This document shows positions 1 through 8,931 of a stretch of DNA of 64,000 nt, piece after piece. The DNA is from Arthrobacter oryzae (lineage in GTDB: Bacteria > Actinomycetota > Actinomycetes > Actinomycetales > Micrococcaceae). Below the pieces are notes generated by a model. The model was given only the letters and a program-made list of their open reading frames with translations. It searched no databases and had not been told where the DNA came from. The stretch lies in assembly GCF_030718995.1 (NCBI RefSeq), contig NZ_CP132204.1, positions 1,922,001 to 1,986,000 of the forward strand, written 5' to 3'. The translations under genes and the position numbers were made by a program. Positions within the stretch are counted from its first letter, which is position 1. Each line of letters begins with the position of its first letter.

Positions 1-396
1 CACATACGGGGTGCCGGTGAACTCCTGGACCGCGTTCAGCGCCACCGAGCCGCCCAGGCTGTGGCCGAAGAGGTTGCGGGCGCCGGTGGCGTCCATGATG
101 GTCCGGACATCGGCGATCTCGGTGGCCATGGAGTAGTCCGCCGGCTGCGGGGTGGAATCGCCGCGTCCGCGCCGGTCGTAGACGTCCACGGCCCAGCCGT
201 CGCCCAGGCCCTTGGTCAGCGCCTCGGAAAACGGCCGGTAGATCAGTGCCGTCAGGAAGGCTCCGCCGATCACTACCACCCGGCGCTCGCCGGGGGCATC
301 CACGGTTCCGTAGCTGTACAACGCCAGCCGGCCGCCGTCGTGCGTGTCCACGACCTGCTGCTTCACGGTTCCGTCACGTTCGCGGGTTTCTTTCAC
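1..396 (-). CDS. alpha/beta hydrolase, partial (runs off left edge)
   Basis: The visible 132 codons are the N-terminal half of an alpha/beta hydrolase. The translation shows the early strand VVVIGGAFLTALIYRPF, a DVYDRRGRGDS turn, and the nucleophile elbow GHSLGG whose Ser is the expected catalytic nucleophile. The Asp/His of the triad lie beyond the window. Start: GTG at 396 overlaps the TGA of the upstream hydrolase gene as GTGA, so the two are translationally coupled. The pair look like tandem paralogues because both share the RRGRGxS block and the gap to the nucleophile elbow. Substrate unknown. Confidence 0.85.
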   Translation of the reverse strand, partial: MKETRERDGTVKQQVVDTHDGGRLALYSYGTVDAPGERRVVVIGGAFLTALIYRPFSEALTKGLGDGWAVDVYDRRGRGDSTPQPADYSMATEIADVRTIMDATGARNLFGHSLGGSVALNAVQEFTGTPYV

Positions 397-1316
397 GGGC
401 CTATCCTAAAGCGGCCGCCCTGCGGGAGCCGGGCGGCACGGATGCGCTGGAGCCGCAGGCCGGCGTCGTTGGCCAGGAACCGCGCGGTGGTGAGGGCCAG
501 GCGGTGCCCGGGGCGGAGCGGGCCCTCGTGCAGCTGCCCGGGGACCAGGGCGAAGTCGATCGCCGGGACAGCCGCCGCCAGCTGGCGACCGGTCTCAGCG
601 AAGTACGCCGGGCTCCAGCCGCCGCTGAGCATCAGGGTGGGTGTGGTGACGCCCGCGAAGTCCCCAAGTTCCGCGTCGGCCTGGAGCACCGCCCGCATTT
701 CGGCAACGGCGGTGGGCAGCAGCTGCCGCATTTCCGCGCCGAGGCGGGTCCGGGCGGACAGGATGCTCAGCATGCGCAGGGCGCCGAGGGGGAGTTTGGA
801 GACCGGCCCGGCCGTTTCCAGCCCCTGGACCAGGTGCGCCCACGCGTGGTCGAGCTGTCCGGCGGCCATGGAATGCTCAAGTTCCGGACGCCAGCGGCGG
901 CTGAGGCTGCCGGACAGGGAAACCGCGGCGTCGTAGGTTACCAGCCGCCGGATGGGCTCGGTCCTGGCCGCCTGCAGGGCCACGAACCCGCCGTAGCTGT
1001 GGGCGACGACGTCCGTCGAAGCGGTGGCCTGCATGACGGCACGGAGGTCGCCGACCTCCGTCGCCGCCGAGTAGTCCCCGCACTGGCCCGAGGAGCCGCC
1101 GCGGCCACGGCGGTTGTAGGTGTGCACGGGCCGTCCCAGCAGGCGCGCGATCTTCATCGCGAAGGGCCGGTACAGTGCGTCGGTCACCAGGGTTCCGTGG
1201 ACGACGACGACGCCGGGTTGCGCCGTTGCGTCCGGGCCCAGGCCGTGGGCAGGCCTGAAGGAGTGCACCTGAAGGTGACCGTCGCCGTCGTCCGTCCTGA
1301 TCGTCCGAGTTTCCAC
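393..1316 (-). CDS. alpha/beta hydrolase
   Basis: About 307 residues, a normal length for a single-domain alpha/beta hydrolase. The sequence shows GVVVVHGTLVTDALYRPF near the N terminus, YNRRGRGGSS, the nucleophile elbow AHSYGG with catalytic Ser, and later the TPTLMLSGGWSPAYF and VPGQLHEGP segments that would carry the acid and the His. The GTG start at 1316 is preferred over the longer reading from 1346 because TAGACT lies seven bases upstream, the leaderless arrangement seen for many genes here. The stop overlaps the next hydrolase by four bases (GTGA). Esterase, lipase or C-C hydrolase activity cannot be told apart. Confidence 0.85.
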   Translation of the reverse strand: METRTIRTDDGDGHLQVHSFRPAHGLGPDATAQPGVVVVHGTLVTDALYRPFAMKIARLLGRPVHTYNRRGRGGSSGQCGDYSAATEVGDLRAVMQATASTDVVAHSYGGFVALQAARTEPIRRLVTYDAAVSLSGSLSRRWRPELEHSMAAGQLDHAWAHLVQGLETAGPVSKLPLGALRMLSILSARTRLGAEMRQLLPTAVAEMRAVLQADAELGDFAGVTTPTLMLSGGWSPAYFAETGRQLAAAVPAIDFALVPGQLHEGPLRPGHRLALTTARFLANDAGLRLQRIRAARLPQGGRFRIGP

Positions 1317-1329
1317 AGCCCCGAGTCTA
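1317..1329 (-). promoter_or_regulatory. leaderless -10 element for the alpha/beta hydrolase
   Basis: On the minus strand TAGACT (1329-1324) is followed by seven bases and then the GTG start at 1316. This TANNNT-N6/7-start spacing places the transcript start at the start codon. No Shine-Dalgarno sequence is present. Confidence 0.6.
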
Positions 1330-1356
1330 TTCCCGCCCCTCGGCAAACTCAGCCAC

Positions 1357-1419
1357 GAGTTTTTGTCCAGATAATGGGGGATAAGCGGCCCGTTGGAGCC
1401 ATTATCTGGACAAAAACTC
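1357..1419. repeat. perfect 21-bp inverted repeat upstream of lysS
   Basis: Arms 1357-1377 and 1399-1419 are exact reverse complements of 21 bases, separated by a 21-base loop. The arm core is TTTTTGTCCAGATAATGG, unusually AT-rich for this genome. It sits between two divergent promoters. It may be a REP/MITE-like dispersed palindrome or a binding site; no transposase is nearby. Confidence 0.75.
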
Positions 1420-1471
1420 CCGGGTGAGGGGGATCATGGGCGGCCGGAAAAACATGCCGGAGAACTCCCGG

Positions 1472-1485
1472 TAAACTTAGGGATT
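1472..1485 (+). promoter_or_regulatory. -10 element for leaderless lysS mRNA
   Basis: TAAACT at 1472-1477 is followed by eight bases and the GTG start at 1486. No Shine-Dalgarno precedes this GTG, which supports a leaderless transcript and decides the start. Confidence 0.55.
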
Positions 1486-3015
1486 GTGACTTCCCAAAAC
1501 ACCCCCGCCCCGACCAATGCTGCCGAACCGGCGGACGCCAGCGAGCAGATGCGCATCCGCATGGAGAAGCGCGCCAAGCTGATTGAACGCGGCGAGGCCT
1601 ACCCGGTGGGTGTTGAACGCACGCATTCCCTCAGCGAGATCCGGGAGAAGTACGCACACCTCGAGGCCGATGAGACCACCGGCGACGTCGTGGGCGTCAC
1701 CGGCCGCATCGTGTTCATCCGCAACACCGGCAAGCTGTGCTTCGCCACGCTGCAGGAGGGCGGCACGGACGGCAAGGGAACACGCCTGCAGGCCATGCTG
1801 AGCCTGGCGAATGTGGGCGAAGAGTCCCTTGCGGACTGGAAAGCACTGGTTGACCTCGGCGACCACGTCTTTATCAAGGGCGAGGTCATTTCCTCCCGCC
1901 GCGGCGAGCTGTCCGTCATGGCCGACTCCTGGTCCATGGCCTCCAAGGCCCTCCGCCCGCTGCCCGTGCTGCACGCCGGCCTGAACGAGGAAACCCGTGT
2001 CCGCCAGCGCTACGTGGACCTGATGGTCCGCGATGAAGCCCGCGAAATGGTGTACACCCGCGCTGCGATCACCCGTTCCATCCGCGAAAGCCTGCACCGG
2101 CGCAACTACGTTGAGGTGGAAACCCCGATGCTCCAGCTGGTCCACGGCGGCGCCCTGGCCCGGCCGTTCGAGACCCACATGAACGCCTTCGACCAGAAGA
2201 TGACCCTGCGCATCGCCACCGAGCTGTACCTCAAGCGTGCCGTGGTGGGCGGCATCGAACGCGTCTACGACATGGGCCGGGTCTTCCGCAACGAAGGCGT
2301 GGATTCCACTCACAGCCCGGAATTCACCACGCTCGAATGCTACGAAGCCTGGGCCGACCAGTTCGTCATGGCGGACCGCATCAAGGAGATCATCCTCGAC
2401 GCTGCCGACGCCGCCGGTGTGGGCCGCACCATCCAGACCGAAGCCGGGGAGATCAACCTCGACGGCGAATGGAAGTGGCTGGCCGTCTACCCGGGGCTTT
2501 CCGACGCCGTGGGCCAGGAAATCACCCCCGACACCACCGTGGAGGAACTGCGGGCCGTGGCGGCCAAGCACGACGTCAAGGTTGATCCGAAATGGGATGC
2601 GGAGAAGCTGGCCGTTGAACTGTTCGGCGAAATCGTGGAGCCCACCCTGCTGAACCCTACGTTCGTCTACAACTACCCGCCCTCCGCGCAGCCGCTTGCC
2701 CGCCAGCACCGCGACGACGACCGCCTGATCGAGGCCTGGGACCTGATCATCGGCGGCATGGAGCGCGGCACGGCCTTCTCGGAGCTCATCGACCCCGTGA
2801 TCCAGCGGGAACGGCTGACTGAGCAGTCCATGCATGCAGCGGCCGGAGATGTCGAGGCCATGCAGCTTGATGAAGACTTCCTGCGTGCCCTGGAATACGG
2901 CGCTCCGCCCATGGGCGGCATCGGTCTGGGCATCGACCGCCTGGTGATGCTGTTCACCGGTGCAGGCATCCGCGAGACCATCCTGTTCCCGCTGCTGAAG
3001 CCCGAAGGGCACTGA
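1486..3015 (+). CDS. lysS: lysyl-tRNA synthetase, class II
   Basis: Charges tRNA-Lys in the cytoplasm. At 509 residues it has the usual class II LysRS length: an N-terminal OB-fold anticodon-binding domain (about 60-170, VTGRIVFIRNTGKLCFATLQ), then the catalytic core with motif 2 (DMGRVFRNEGVDSTHSPEF) and motif 3 (GGIGLGIDRLVMLF) near the C terminus. The GTG at 1486 is chosen because the N terminus after it (TSQNTPAP) is a typical short acidic extension, while the upstream reading is promoter DNA with the inverted repeat. A tRNA-Lys(UUU) gene lies in the same window at 44.1 kb. The stop is followed after two bases by the next gene. Confidence 0.97.
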   Translation: MTSQNTPAPTNAAEPADASEQMRIRMEKRAKLIERGEAYPVGVERTHSLSEIREKYAHLEADETTGDVVGVTGRIVFIRNTGKLCFATLQEGGTDGKGTRLQAMLSLANVGEESLADWKALVDLGDHVFIKGEVISSRRGELSVMADSWSMASKALRPLPVLHAGLNEETRVRQRYVDLMVRDEAREMVYTRAAITRSIRESLHRRNYVEVETPMLQLVHGGALARPFETHMNAFDQKMTLRIATELYLKRAVVGGIERVYDMGRVFRNEGVDSTHSPEFTTLECYEAWADQFVMADRIKEIILDAADAAGVGRTIQTEAGEINLDGEWKWLAVYPGLSDAVGQEITPDTTVEELRAVAAKHDVKVDPKWDAEKLAVELFGEIVEPTLLNPTFVYNYPPSAQPLARQHRDDDRLIEAWDLIIGGMERGTAFSELIDPVIQRERLTEQSMHAAAGDVEAMQLDEDFLRALEYGAPPMGGIGLGIDRLVMLFTGAGIRETILFPLLKPEGH

Positions 3016-3017
3016 CC

Positions 3018-3230
3018 GTGGAGTACGTTGCAGTCCTCCTGCCTTCGCTCGTGGTGGGTTTGCTCTTCTGGTTTGCGATGAAGTCGATTTTCAATGCCGA
3101 CAAGTCGGAGCGGCAGGCAGAAGCACGGGCGCAGGCTGAGGCGGATGCCCGCGCGGCCGGATCTATTGACGGACAGAATGGTGCACCGAATACCGGCACG
3201 AATGCCGGCAACGGGAACGGCACAAAGTAA
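3018..3230 (+). CDS. small single-span membrane protein
   Basis: Seventy residues from a GTG two bases after the lysS stop, so it is probably co-transcribed and coupled. Residues about 3-24 (YVAVLLPSLVVGLLFWFAM) form one transmembrane helix; the rest is a charged, Ala/Gln-rich cytoplasmic stretch (KSERQAEARAQAEADARAA) likely to be helical, ending in a Gly/Asn/Thr-rich tail. Position between lysS and lsr2 suggests a conserved arrangement in this family, but the function is unknown. Confidence 0.75.
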   Translation: MEYVAVLLPSLVVGLLFWFAMKSIFNADKSERQAEARAQAEADARAAGSIDGQNGAPNTGTNAGNGNGTK

Positions 3231-3366
3231 TACTTCCGGTGTATTCCTGCCCACCATTCACAGGAACCTTTTGCCGCTTTGACGCGTTGCCATAAACCGG
3301 GGGATACTTTTTACAGATACATCCTGCTTTTCTGCAAACCCGCCCTTTCCAAAAGAGAGAATTTAT

Positions 3367-3693
3367 ATGGCACAGAAAGTAAAAATCATCCTTGTCGATG
3401 ATCTGGATGGGGGAACCGCGGACGAAACAGTCCGATTTGGCCTTGACGGCGTCAGTTACGAAATTGACCTGTCGGCTGCCAATGCTGCAGAACTCCGCTC
3501 CTCAGTGGAGCGGTTTGTTTCAAGCGCCCGCAAGACGTCCACCGGCCGCGCCACGCGCACCAAGGTCTCAGGCGGCCGGAACCAGGACTCTGCACAGATT
3601 CGTCAGTGGGCCAGGGAGAATGGCTATGCGGTTAACAGCCGCGGCCGCATCCAGGCTGAAATTCAGGAAGCCTACCAGAAGGCAAATTCCTAG
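3367..3693 (+). CDS. lsr2: Lsr2 family nucleoid-associated protein
   Basis: H-NS-like protein that binds AT-rich DNA in the minor groove and silences acquired genes. The 108-residue length matches the family. The N-terminal dimerisation domain (KVKIILVDDLDGGTADETV, about 4-60) is followed by a basic linker (RKTSTGRATRTK) and the C-terminal DNA-binding domain with the RGR AT-hook-like motif (NSRGRIQAEIQEAY). The ATG is preceded by an AAAAGAGAG purine stretch. The gene is monocistronic, ending in a clear hairpin at 3719-3750. Its upstream region is AT-rich relative to the window, compatible with autoregulation (inference). Confidence 0.97.
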   Translation: MAQKVKIILVDDLDGGTADETVRFGLDGVSYEIDLSAANAAELRSSVERFVSSARKTSTGRATRTKVSGGRNQDSAQIRQWARENGYAVNSRGRIQAEIQEAYQKANS

Positions 3694-3718
3694 CACTGCC
3701 GCAGTTTTGCGTGGAAAA

Positions 3719-3750
3719 GCAATGCCCCTGCCTCACGGCGGGGGCATTGC
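3719..3750 (+). terminator. rho-independent-type hairpin after lsr2
   Basis: GCAATGCCCCTGCC and GGCGGGGGCATTGC form a 14-bp stem with one G-T pair around a TCAC loop, 25 bases after the lsr2 stop, followed by a weak T-rich stretch (CATTTGTTTGG). Confidence 0.8.
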
Positions 3751-4093
3751 CATTTGTTTGGCCCCCTGCGTCGGAGCCTGCCGCGGTAAAGAGCCGCGGT
3801 AAAGATGGGGCGGCTATTTCGGGGTTATTGCGGCGGGGCGGGCGGGGAACTTGTTGTGGAACTAGCCAGGTTCAAGTTCCAGGCCACTGCAGCGCAATTG
3901 ATGCCCCGCAGTAAGCCGGATTAGCGGCCGCATCAAAGCTTAAAAGCGGCCGGTTCGGCTGGTCCGGGACCCTCCCAGGCGGGCGGCGTCAACCCCGGAC
4001 ACCGGTCCCGGGTTTCCCCTGTGGCGAACACGCTCCACAAGTCCGGGTCCGCCACGTAGCATCAAAGTACGTCGTAGCTAGGAGTGTGGCGAA
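3751..4093 (+). promoter_or_regulatory. clpC upstream region
   Basis: About 340 bases without a convincing gene. It carries a 13-base tandem duplication (CCGCGGTAAAGA twice, 3781-3806) and a small dyad TGTGG-N10-CCACA near 4020-4039. The clpC ribosome binding site AGGAG lies at about 4080-4084. I see no clear HspR (HAIR), CtsR or ClgR consensus. The long minus-strand reading frame across this region is a shadow of clpC. Confidence 0.4.
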
Positions 4094-6586
4094 ATGTTTG
4101 AGCGATTTACGGACCGTGCCCGTCGCGTAGTTGTGCTTGCCCAAGAAGAGGCACGCATGCTGAACCACAATTACATCGGTACCGAACACATCCTCTTGGG
4201 TCTGATCCATGAGGGTGAGGGCGTTGCCGCCAAAGCTCTGGAGTCCTTGAGCATTTCGCTCGACGGCGTACGCGAGCAGGTGCAGGAGATCATCGGACAG
4301 GGCCAGCAGGCCCCGTCGGGCCACATCCCCTTCACCCCGCGCGCCAAGAAGGTGCTGGAGCTTTCGCTCCGCGAAGCGCTGCAGCTGGGCCACAACTACA
4401 TCGGCACGGAGCATATCCTGCTGGGGCTCATCCGCGAGGGTGAGGGCGTGGCTGCGCAGGTGCTGGTGAAGCTCGGAGCTGACCTTAACCGCGTCCGCCA
4501 GCAGGTGATCCAGCTGCTCTCGGGTTACCAGGGCAAGGAGACCACCGGCGCAGGCGTCGGTGCCGGCCAGCCGGAGGGCACCCCTGCCGGTTCCGTGGTC
4601 CTGGACCAGTTCGGCCGCAACCTGACCCAGGCCGCGCGCGAGAACAAGCTGGACCCGGTGATCGGACGCGAACAGGAAATGGAACGCGTTATGCAGGTCC
4701 TTTCCCGGCGCACCAAGAACAACCCCGTCCTTATCGGCGAACCCGGCGTCGGCAAGACCGCCGTCGTCGAAGGGCTCGCCCAGGCAATTGTCCGCGGGGA
4801 CGTTCCGGAGACCATCAAGGACAAGCAGCTCTACACGCTGGACCTTGGCTCCCTGGTGGCAGGCTCCCGGTACCGCGGTGACTTCGAAGAGCGCCTGAAG
4901 AAGGTCCTCAAGGAGATCCGCACCCGCGGCGACATCATCCTGTTCATCGACGAAATCCACACCCTTGTGGGTGCGGGTGCCGCCGAAGGCGCCATCGACG
5001 CCGCGTCCATCCTGAAGCCCATGCTGGCCCGCGGTGAGCTGCAGACCATCGGTGCCACCACGCTGGACGAATACCGCAAGCACATCGAAAAGGACGCAGC
5101 GCTTGAGCGCCGCTTCCAGCCGATCCAGGTCAAGGAGCCGTCGGTCGCGCACGCGATCGAGATCCTCAAGGGCCTGCGCGACCGCTATGAAGCCCACCAC
5201 CGCGTGACCATCACCGACGGCGCCCTCGCCTCCGCGGCCAACCTGTCCGAACGCTACATCTCGGACCGGTTCCTGCCGGACAAGGCGATTGACCTCATCG
5301 ATGAAGCCGGTGCGCGCCTGCGCATCCGCCGGATGACCGCTCCGCCGGAGCTGAAGGCCATGGACGAGCGCATCGCCGAACTCAAGATGGAGAAGGAGTC
5401 CGCGATTGACGCGCAGGACTTCGAAGGCGCCGCCTCGCTGCGCGACAAGGAGCAGAAGCTCATTGCCGAGCGGGCCGAGAAGGAACGCCACTGGAAGACC
5501 GGCGGCATGGATGACATCTCCGAGGTTGATGAGGATCTCATCGCCGAGGTGCTGGCAAACTCCACCGGCATTCCGGTCTTCAAGCTGACCGAGGAGGAGT
5601 CCTCGCGCCTGCTGAAGATGGAAGACGAACTGCACAAGCGCGTCGTTGGCCAGAACGAGGCCATCAAGGCCCTGTCCCAGGCCATCCGGCGCACCCGTGC
5701 AGGCCTGAAGGACCCGAAGCGTCCGGGCGGCTCGTTCATCTTCGCCGGCCCCACCGGCGTCGGCAAGACCGAGCTCGCCAAGGCCCTCGCGGAGTTCCTG
5801 TTCGGTGAAGAGGACGCCCTCATCACCCTGGACATGTCCGAATACTCCGAGAAGCACACGGTGTCGCGCCTCTTCGGTGCGCCTCCGGGCTACGTCGGCT
5901 ACGAAGAAGGCGGGCAGCTGACTGAGAAGGTTCGCCGCCGTCCGTTCTCCGTGGTGCTGTTCGATGAAGTGGAGAAGGCCCACGCGGACCTCTTCAACTC
6001 ACTGCTGCAGATCCTGGAAGACGGCCGCCTGACCGACTCCCAGGGCCGCGTGGTGGACTTCAAGAACACCGTGATCATCATGACCACCAACCTTGGTACG
6101 CGGGACATTTCCAAGAGCGTTGCCACGGGCTTCCAGTCCGGCACGGACACGCAGACCGGGTACAACCGGATGCGCGCCCGGGTCACTGAAGAGCTCAAGC
6201 AGCACTTCCGCCCCGAGTTCCTGAACCGTGTTGACGACGTTGTGGTGTTCCCGCAGCTGACCCAGGACGAGATCATCGAGATCGTGGACCTGTTCGTGAG
6301 CCGCCTGGAGAAGCGCCTCAAGGACAAGGACATGGGCATCGAGCTCACCAAGGCCGCCAAGGTGCTCCTGGCCACCCGCGGCTACGATCCCGCCATGGGT
6401 GCGCGGCCGCTGCGCCGCACCATCCAGCGCGAGATCGAGGACCAGTTGTCCGAAAAGATCCTCTTCGGTGAGATCCACGCGGGCGACATCGTGGTGGTGG
6501 ATGTGGACGGCGAAGGTGACGACGCCAAGTTCACCTTCGCAGGAAACGCCAAGCCGCGCATCCCGGAAATCGCTCCGAGCGTCTAA
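4094..6586 (+). CDS. clpC: ATP-dependent Clp protease ATP-binding subunit ClpC
   Basis: HSP100 unfoldase that feeds substrates to ClpP in the cytoplasm. The 830-residue protein has the full architecture: tandem N-domain repeats, each with [13 protein letters not shown] (residues about 20-130), AAA1 with Walker A GEPGVGKT at 215-222 and Walker [10 protein letters not shown], a middle UVR-type coiled coil ([20 protein letters not shown]) that marks ClpC rather than ClpB, and AAA2 with Walker A GPTGVGKT at 552-559. The ATG is preceded by AGGAG at good spacing. Single gene unit with a strong terminator after it. McsAB/ClgR partners are not in the window. Confidence 0.98.
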   Translation: MFERFTDRARRVVVLAQEEARMLNHNYIGTEHILLGLIHEGEGVAAKALESLSISLDGVREQVQEIIGQGQQAPSGHIPFTPRAKKVLELSLREALQLGHNYIGTEHILLGLIREGEGVAAQVLVKLGADLNRVRQQVIQLLSGYQGKETTGAGVGAGQPEGTPAGSVVLDQFGRNLTQAARENKLDPVIGREQEMERVMQVLSRRTKNNPVLIGEPGVGKTAVVEGLAQAIVRGDVPETIKDKQLYTLDLGSLVAGSRYRGDFEERLKKVLKEIRTRGDIILFIDEIHTLVGAGAAEGAIDAASILKPMLARGELQTIGATTLDEYRKHIEKDAALERRFQPIQVKEPSVAHAIEILKGLRDRYEAHHRVTITDGALASAANLSERYISDRFLPDKAIDLIDEAGARLRIRRMTAPPELKAMDERIAELKMEKESAIDAQDFEGAASLRDKEQKLIAERAEKERHWKTGGMDDISEVDEDLIAEVLANSTGIPVFKLTEEESSRLLKMEDELHKRVVGQNEAIKALSQAIRRTRAGLKDPKRPGGSFIFAGPTGVGKTELAKALAEFLFGEEDALITLDMSEYSEKHTVSRLFGAPPGYVGYEEGGQLTEKVRRRPFSVVLFDEVEKAHADLFNSLLQILEDGRLTDSQGRVVDFKNTVIIMTTNLGTRDISKSVATGFQSGTDTQTGYNRMRARVTEELKQHFRPEFLNRVDDVVVFPQLTQDEIIEIVDLFVSRLEKRLKDKDMGIELTKAAKVLLATRGYDPAMGARPLRRTIQREIEDQLSEKILFGEIHAGDIVVVDVDGEGDDAKFTFAGNAKPRIPEIAPSV

Positions 6587-6593
6587 GCATTAC

Positions 6594-6639
6594 CGCCAAG
6601 GCCCCGCCCACTCTGCAAAGAGCGGGCGGGGCCTTGGCG
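6594..6639 (+). terminator. strong hairpin terminator after clpC
   Basis: CGCCAAGGCCCCGCCC pairs with GGGCGGGGCCTTGGCG, and an inner CTCT/AGAG adds to the stem around GCAA. It starts eight bases after the clpC stop. No long T-run follows. Confidence 0.85.
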
Positions 6640-6762
6640 TTCCCGCTCGTAGCCCCCCAAGTGCGCCCGCCCGTCGCCGGAGGTTGGGCGGATTCTGAAA
6701 GTACTGTTCCACTAGTAGTGAACGTGCTGTGATCCGGACCACAGCCGGTGTTGAATCTGTTC

Positions 6763-8898
6763 ATGGCTTCTGAGGACTCAGCGATCCTGAGTGAACAACC
6801 CGCGACCCCTTTCCACGAGATTGACCATTACCTGGCCATCCCCCGGGTGGGTGGGCTGGCTTTGAGCCCGGACGGAAAACGGCTGGTGACCACTGTCGCC
6901 ACGCTGAACGCCAAGGGCACCGAGTATGTGACGGCGCTCTGGGAACTTGATCCGGCGGGGGAGAAGCATGCCCGCCGGATCACCCGCAGCGCCAAGGGCG
7001 AGGCCGGAGCGGCCTTTTCCTCAACGGGGGATCTCTACTTCACGTCGGCACGCCCCGATCCTGAGAGCCCGGAGGACGAGCCCGTCAGCGCCCTCTGGCA
7101 GCTGCCGTCCGACGGCGGCGAAGCGCGCGTAGTGCTCTCGCGCGCCGGCGGGGTCAGCCACGTGATGGCAGCCATGGACGCCGGTGCCACGTTCGTCACC
7201 GCATCCGTGCTGGCGGGCTCCCCGGACGAGGAAGCGGACGAGGCGCGGCGGAAGAGCCGCAAGGACAACAAGGTGTCCGCCATCCTCCACAGCGGCTATC
7301 CGGTGCGCTACTGGGACGCCGACCTGGGCCCGGACCAGCCACGGATTTTTGCTGTGGAGCCGGGGGAGGACCAGGAACCCGGCAAGCCGGCGACGGTGGA
7401 TGCTGCCGCACCGCTGAAGCTCCGGAACCTGACCCCGGGCGTGGCAGGCATGCTGCGCAACGCAGATTCGGTGGTCAGTCCCGACGGCAGGACGATCTAC
7501 ACCAGCTTCGACAAGCCGCTGGCCAAGGCCGATTCACGGTCGGTCCTGGTGGCCATTGACGTGGCCACTGCCACGCACCGGATCCTGCTGGACAGCGAAG
7601 GCATGAGCTACTTCGCGGGGCCGGTGAGCCCGGACAGCCGCACTCTCGTGGTGATGAGCGAATCGGACACCACTCCGCACCAGGCTCCGCAGGTCAAGCT
7701 CCACCTTCTGGACGTCGGGACGCTGGACGCCGGTGCCCCGGGGGAGCCGGAAGCGAACCTACGGCCGCTGGCCCGCGACTGGGACCGCTGGGCCAGCAAG
7801 GCCGCATGGCTGCCGGACGGCTCCGCCCTCCTGGTGACAGCCGACGACGACGGCGCGTCGCCGGTTTTCCGGATCACTGTTCCGGAGCCTGCCGCCGAAG
7901 CGATTGTCACCCGGGTGACGCGTGACGCGGCGGCCTACACCGACGTCGTGGTTTCGCCTGACGGGCTGAGTGCGTACGCGCTCCGGAGCTCCTACGAATT
8001 TCCGCCCGAGGCGGTTCGGATCGACCTGGCGAGCGGTGACGTCACCCGACTGCCGGCACCTGCTGAACGCCCCCGTATCCAGGGCTCCCTGGAGCGCATC
8101 CACGCGTCAGCCGCCGATGGCACCCGGGTTCCCGCCTATCTGGCCCTGCCGGACGGCGCCTCCGCGCAGGACCCGGCGCCGCTGCTCCTGTGGATCCACG
8201 GCGGCCCCCTGGGCTCGTGGAACGCCTGGACCTGGCGCTGGAACCCCTGGCTGCTGGCGGCCAAAGGGTACGCCGTGCTCCTGCCCGATCCTGCCCTGTC
8301 CACCGGCTACGGCCAGGCCCACATCCAGCGGGGCTGGGGAGAGTGGGGCAAGGCGCCCTACGCGGACCTTATGGCAATCACGGACGTGGCGGTGGAACGC
8401 CCGGACATCGATGCTTCGCGGACAGCGGCCATGGGCGGCTCGTTCGGCGGTTACATGGCCAACTGGGTGGCGGGCCAGACCGACCGTTTCGACGCAATCG
8501 TCACCCACGCCAGCCTGTGGGCCCTGGACCAGTTCGGCCCCACTACGGATGCGTCACAGTACTGGCTGAAGGAAATGACGGCCGAGATGGCCCTGGACAA
8601 CTCGCCGCACCTGCACGTGGAGAAGATCAGCACGCCCATGCTGGTGATCCACGGCGACAAGGACTACCGCGTGCCCATAGGCGAGGGCTTGCGGCTCTGG
8701 TACGAACTGCTGTCCAAATCGCAGCTGGCGGCCGACGACGCCGGCCGGACGCCGCACCGGTTCCTCTACTACCCCGACGAGAACCACTGGATCCTGCAGC
8801 CGCAGCATGCCAAGGTCTGGTACAGCGTCGTCGAGCACTTCCTCGCGAAGAATGTGCTGGACCAGGGCGTGCCTTTGCCTGCCGACCTGGGCTTGTGA
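6763..8898 (+). CDS. S9 family prolyl oligopeptidase-type serine peptidase
   Basis: A cytoplasmic peptidase of about 711 residues in the acylaminoacyl-peptidase/DPP-like group. An N-terminal beta-propeller (about 20-400, repeats such as ALSPDGKRLVT, VSPDGRTIYTS, VSPDSRTLVVM) is followed by an alpha/beta hydrolase domain with oxyanion region WIHGGPLGSWNAW, nucleophile GGSFGGYMANW (Ser about 560), acid region HGDKDYRVP and the His in DENHWI. ATG at 6763 is chosen as the first in-frame ATG; a GTG at 6748 is also possible and no strong ribosome binding site decides. No signal peptide. Substrates not predictable. Confidence 0.9.
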   Translation: MASEDSAILSEQPATPFHEIDHYLAIPRVGGLALSPDGKRLVTTVATLNAKGTEYVTALWELDPAGEKHARRITRSAKGEAGAAFSSTGDLYFTSARPDPESPEDEPVSALWQLPSDGGEARVVLSRAGGVSHVMAAMDAGATFVTASVLAGSPDEEADEARRKSRKDNKVSAILHSGYPVRYWDADLGPDQPRIFAVEPGEDQEPGKPATVDAAAPLKLRNLTPGVAGMLRNADSVVSPDGRTIYTSFDKPLAKADSRSVLVAIDVATATHRILLDSEGMSYFAGPVSPDSRTLVVMSESDTTPHQAPQVKLHLLDVGTLDAGAPGEPEANLRPLARDWDRWASKAAWLPDGSALLVTADDDGASPVFRITVPEPAAEAIVTRVTRDAAAYTDVVVSPDGLSAYALRSSYEFPPEAVRIDLASGDVTRLPAPAERPRIQGSLERIHASAADGTRVPAYLALPDGASAQDPAPLLLWIHGGPLGSWNAWTWRWNPWLLAAKGYAVLLPDPALSTGYGQAHIQRGWGEWGKAPYADLMAITDVAVERPDIDASRTAAMGGSFGGYMANWVAGQTDRFDAIVTHASLWALDQFGPTTDASQYWLKEMTAEMALDNSPHLHVEKISTPMLVIHGDKDYRVPIGEGLRLWYELLSKSQLAADDAGRTPHRFLYYPDENHWILQPQHAKVWYSVVEHFLAKNVLDQGVPLPADLGL

Positions 8899-8918
8899 GG
8901 CCGGGGGTGGGGCGGTCG

Positions 8919-8931
8919 TAAGATGGGGGCT
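8919..8931 (+). promoter_or_regulatory. -10 element for leaderless argA mRNA
   Basis: TAAGAT at 8919-8924, then seven bases, then GTG at 8932. The box overlaps the alternative ATG at 8923, which argues against that longer start. Confidence 0.6.

Noticed and set aside
1357..1485. T-box or other riboswitch before lysS
   Set aside because: The inverted repeat has no T-box sequence or antiterminator, and lysS appears to be leaderless, so an RNA leader is unlikely.
1477..3012. 511-codon minus-strand open frame opposite lysS
   Set aside because: It mirrors a fully conserved LysRS; low-complexity Gly/His/Val-rich translation typical of an antisense shadow.
3989..5983. 664-codon minus-strand open frame opposite clpC
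   Set aside because: It is an antisense shadow of clpC in high-GC DNA; the plus strand gives a complete ClpC with all motifs and the minus translation has no recognisable domain.
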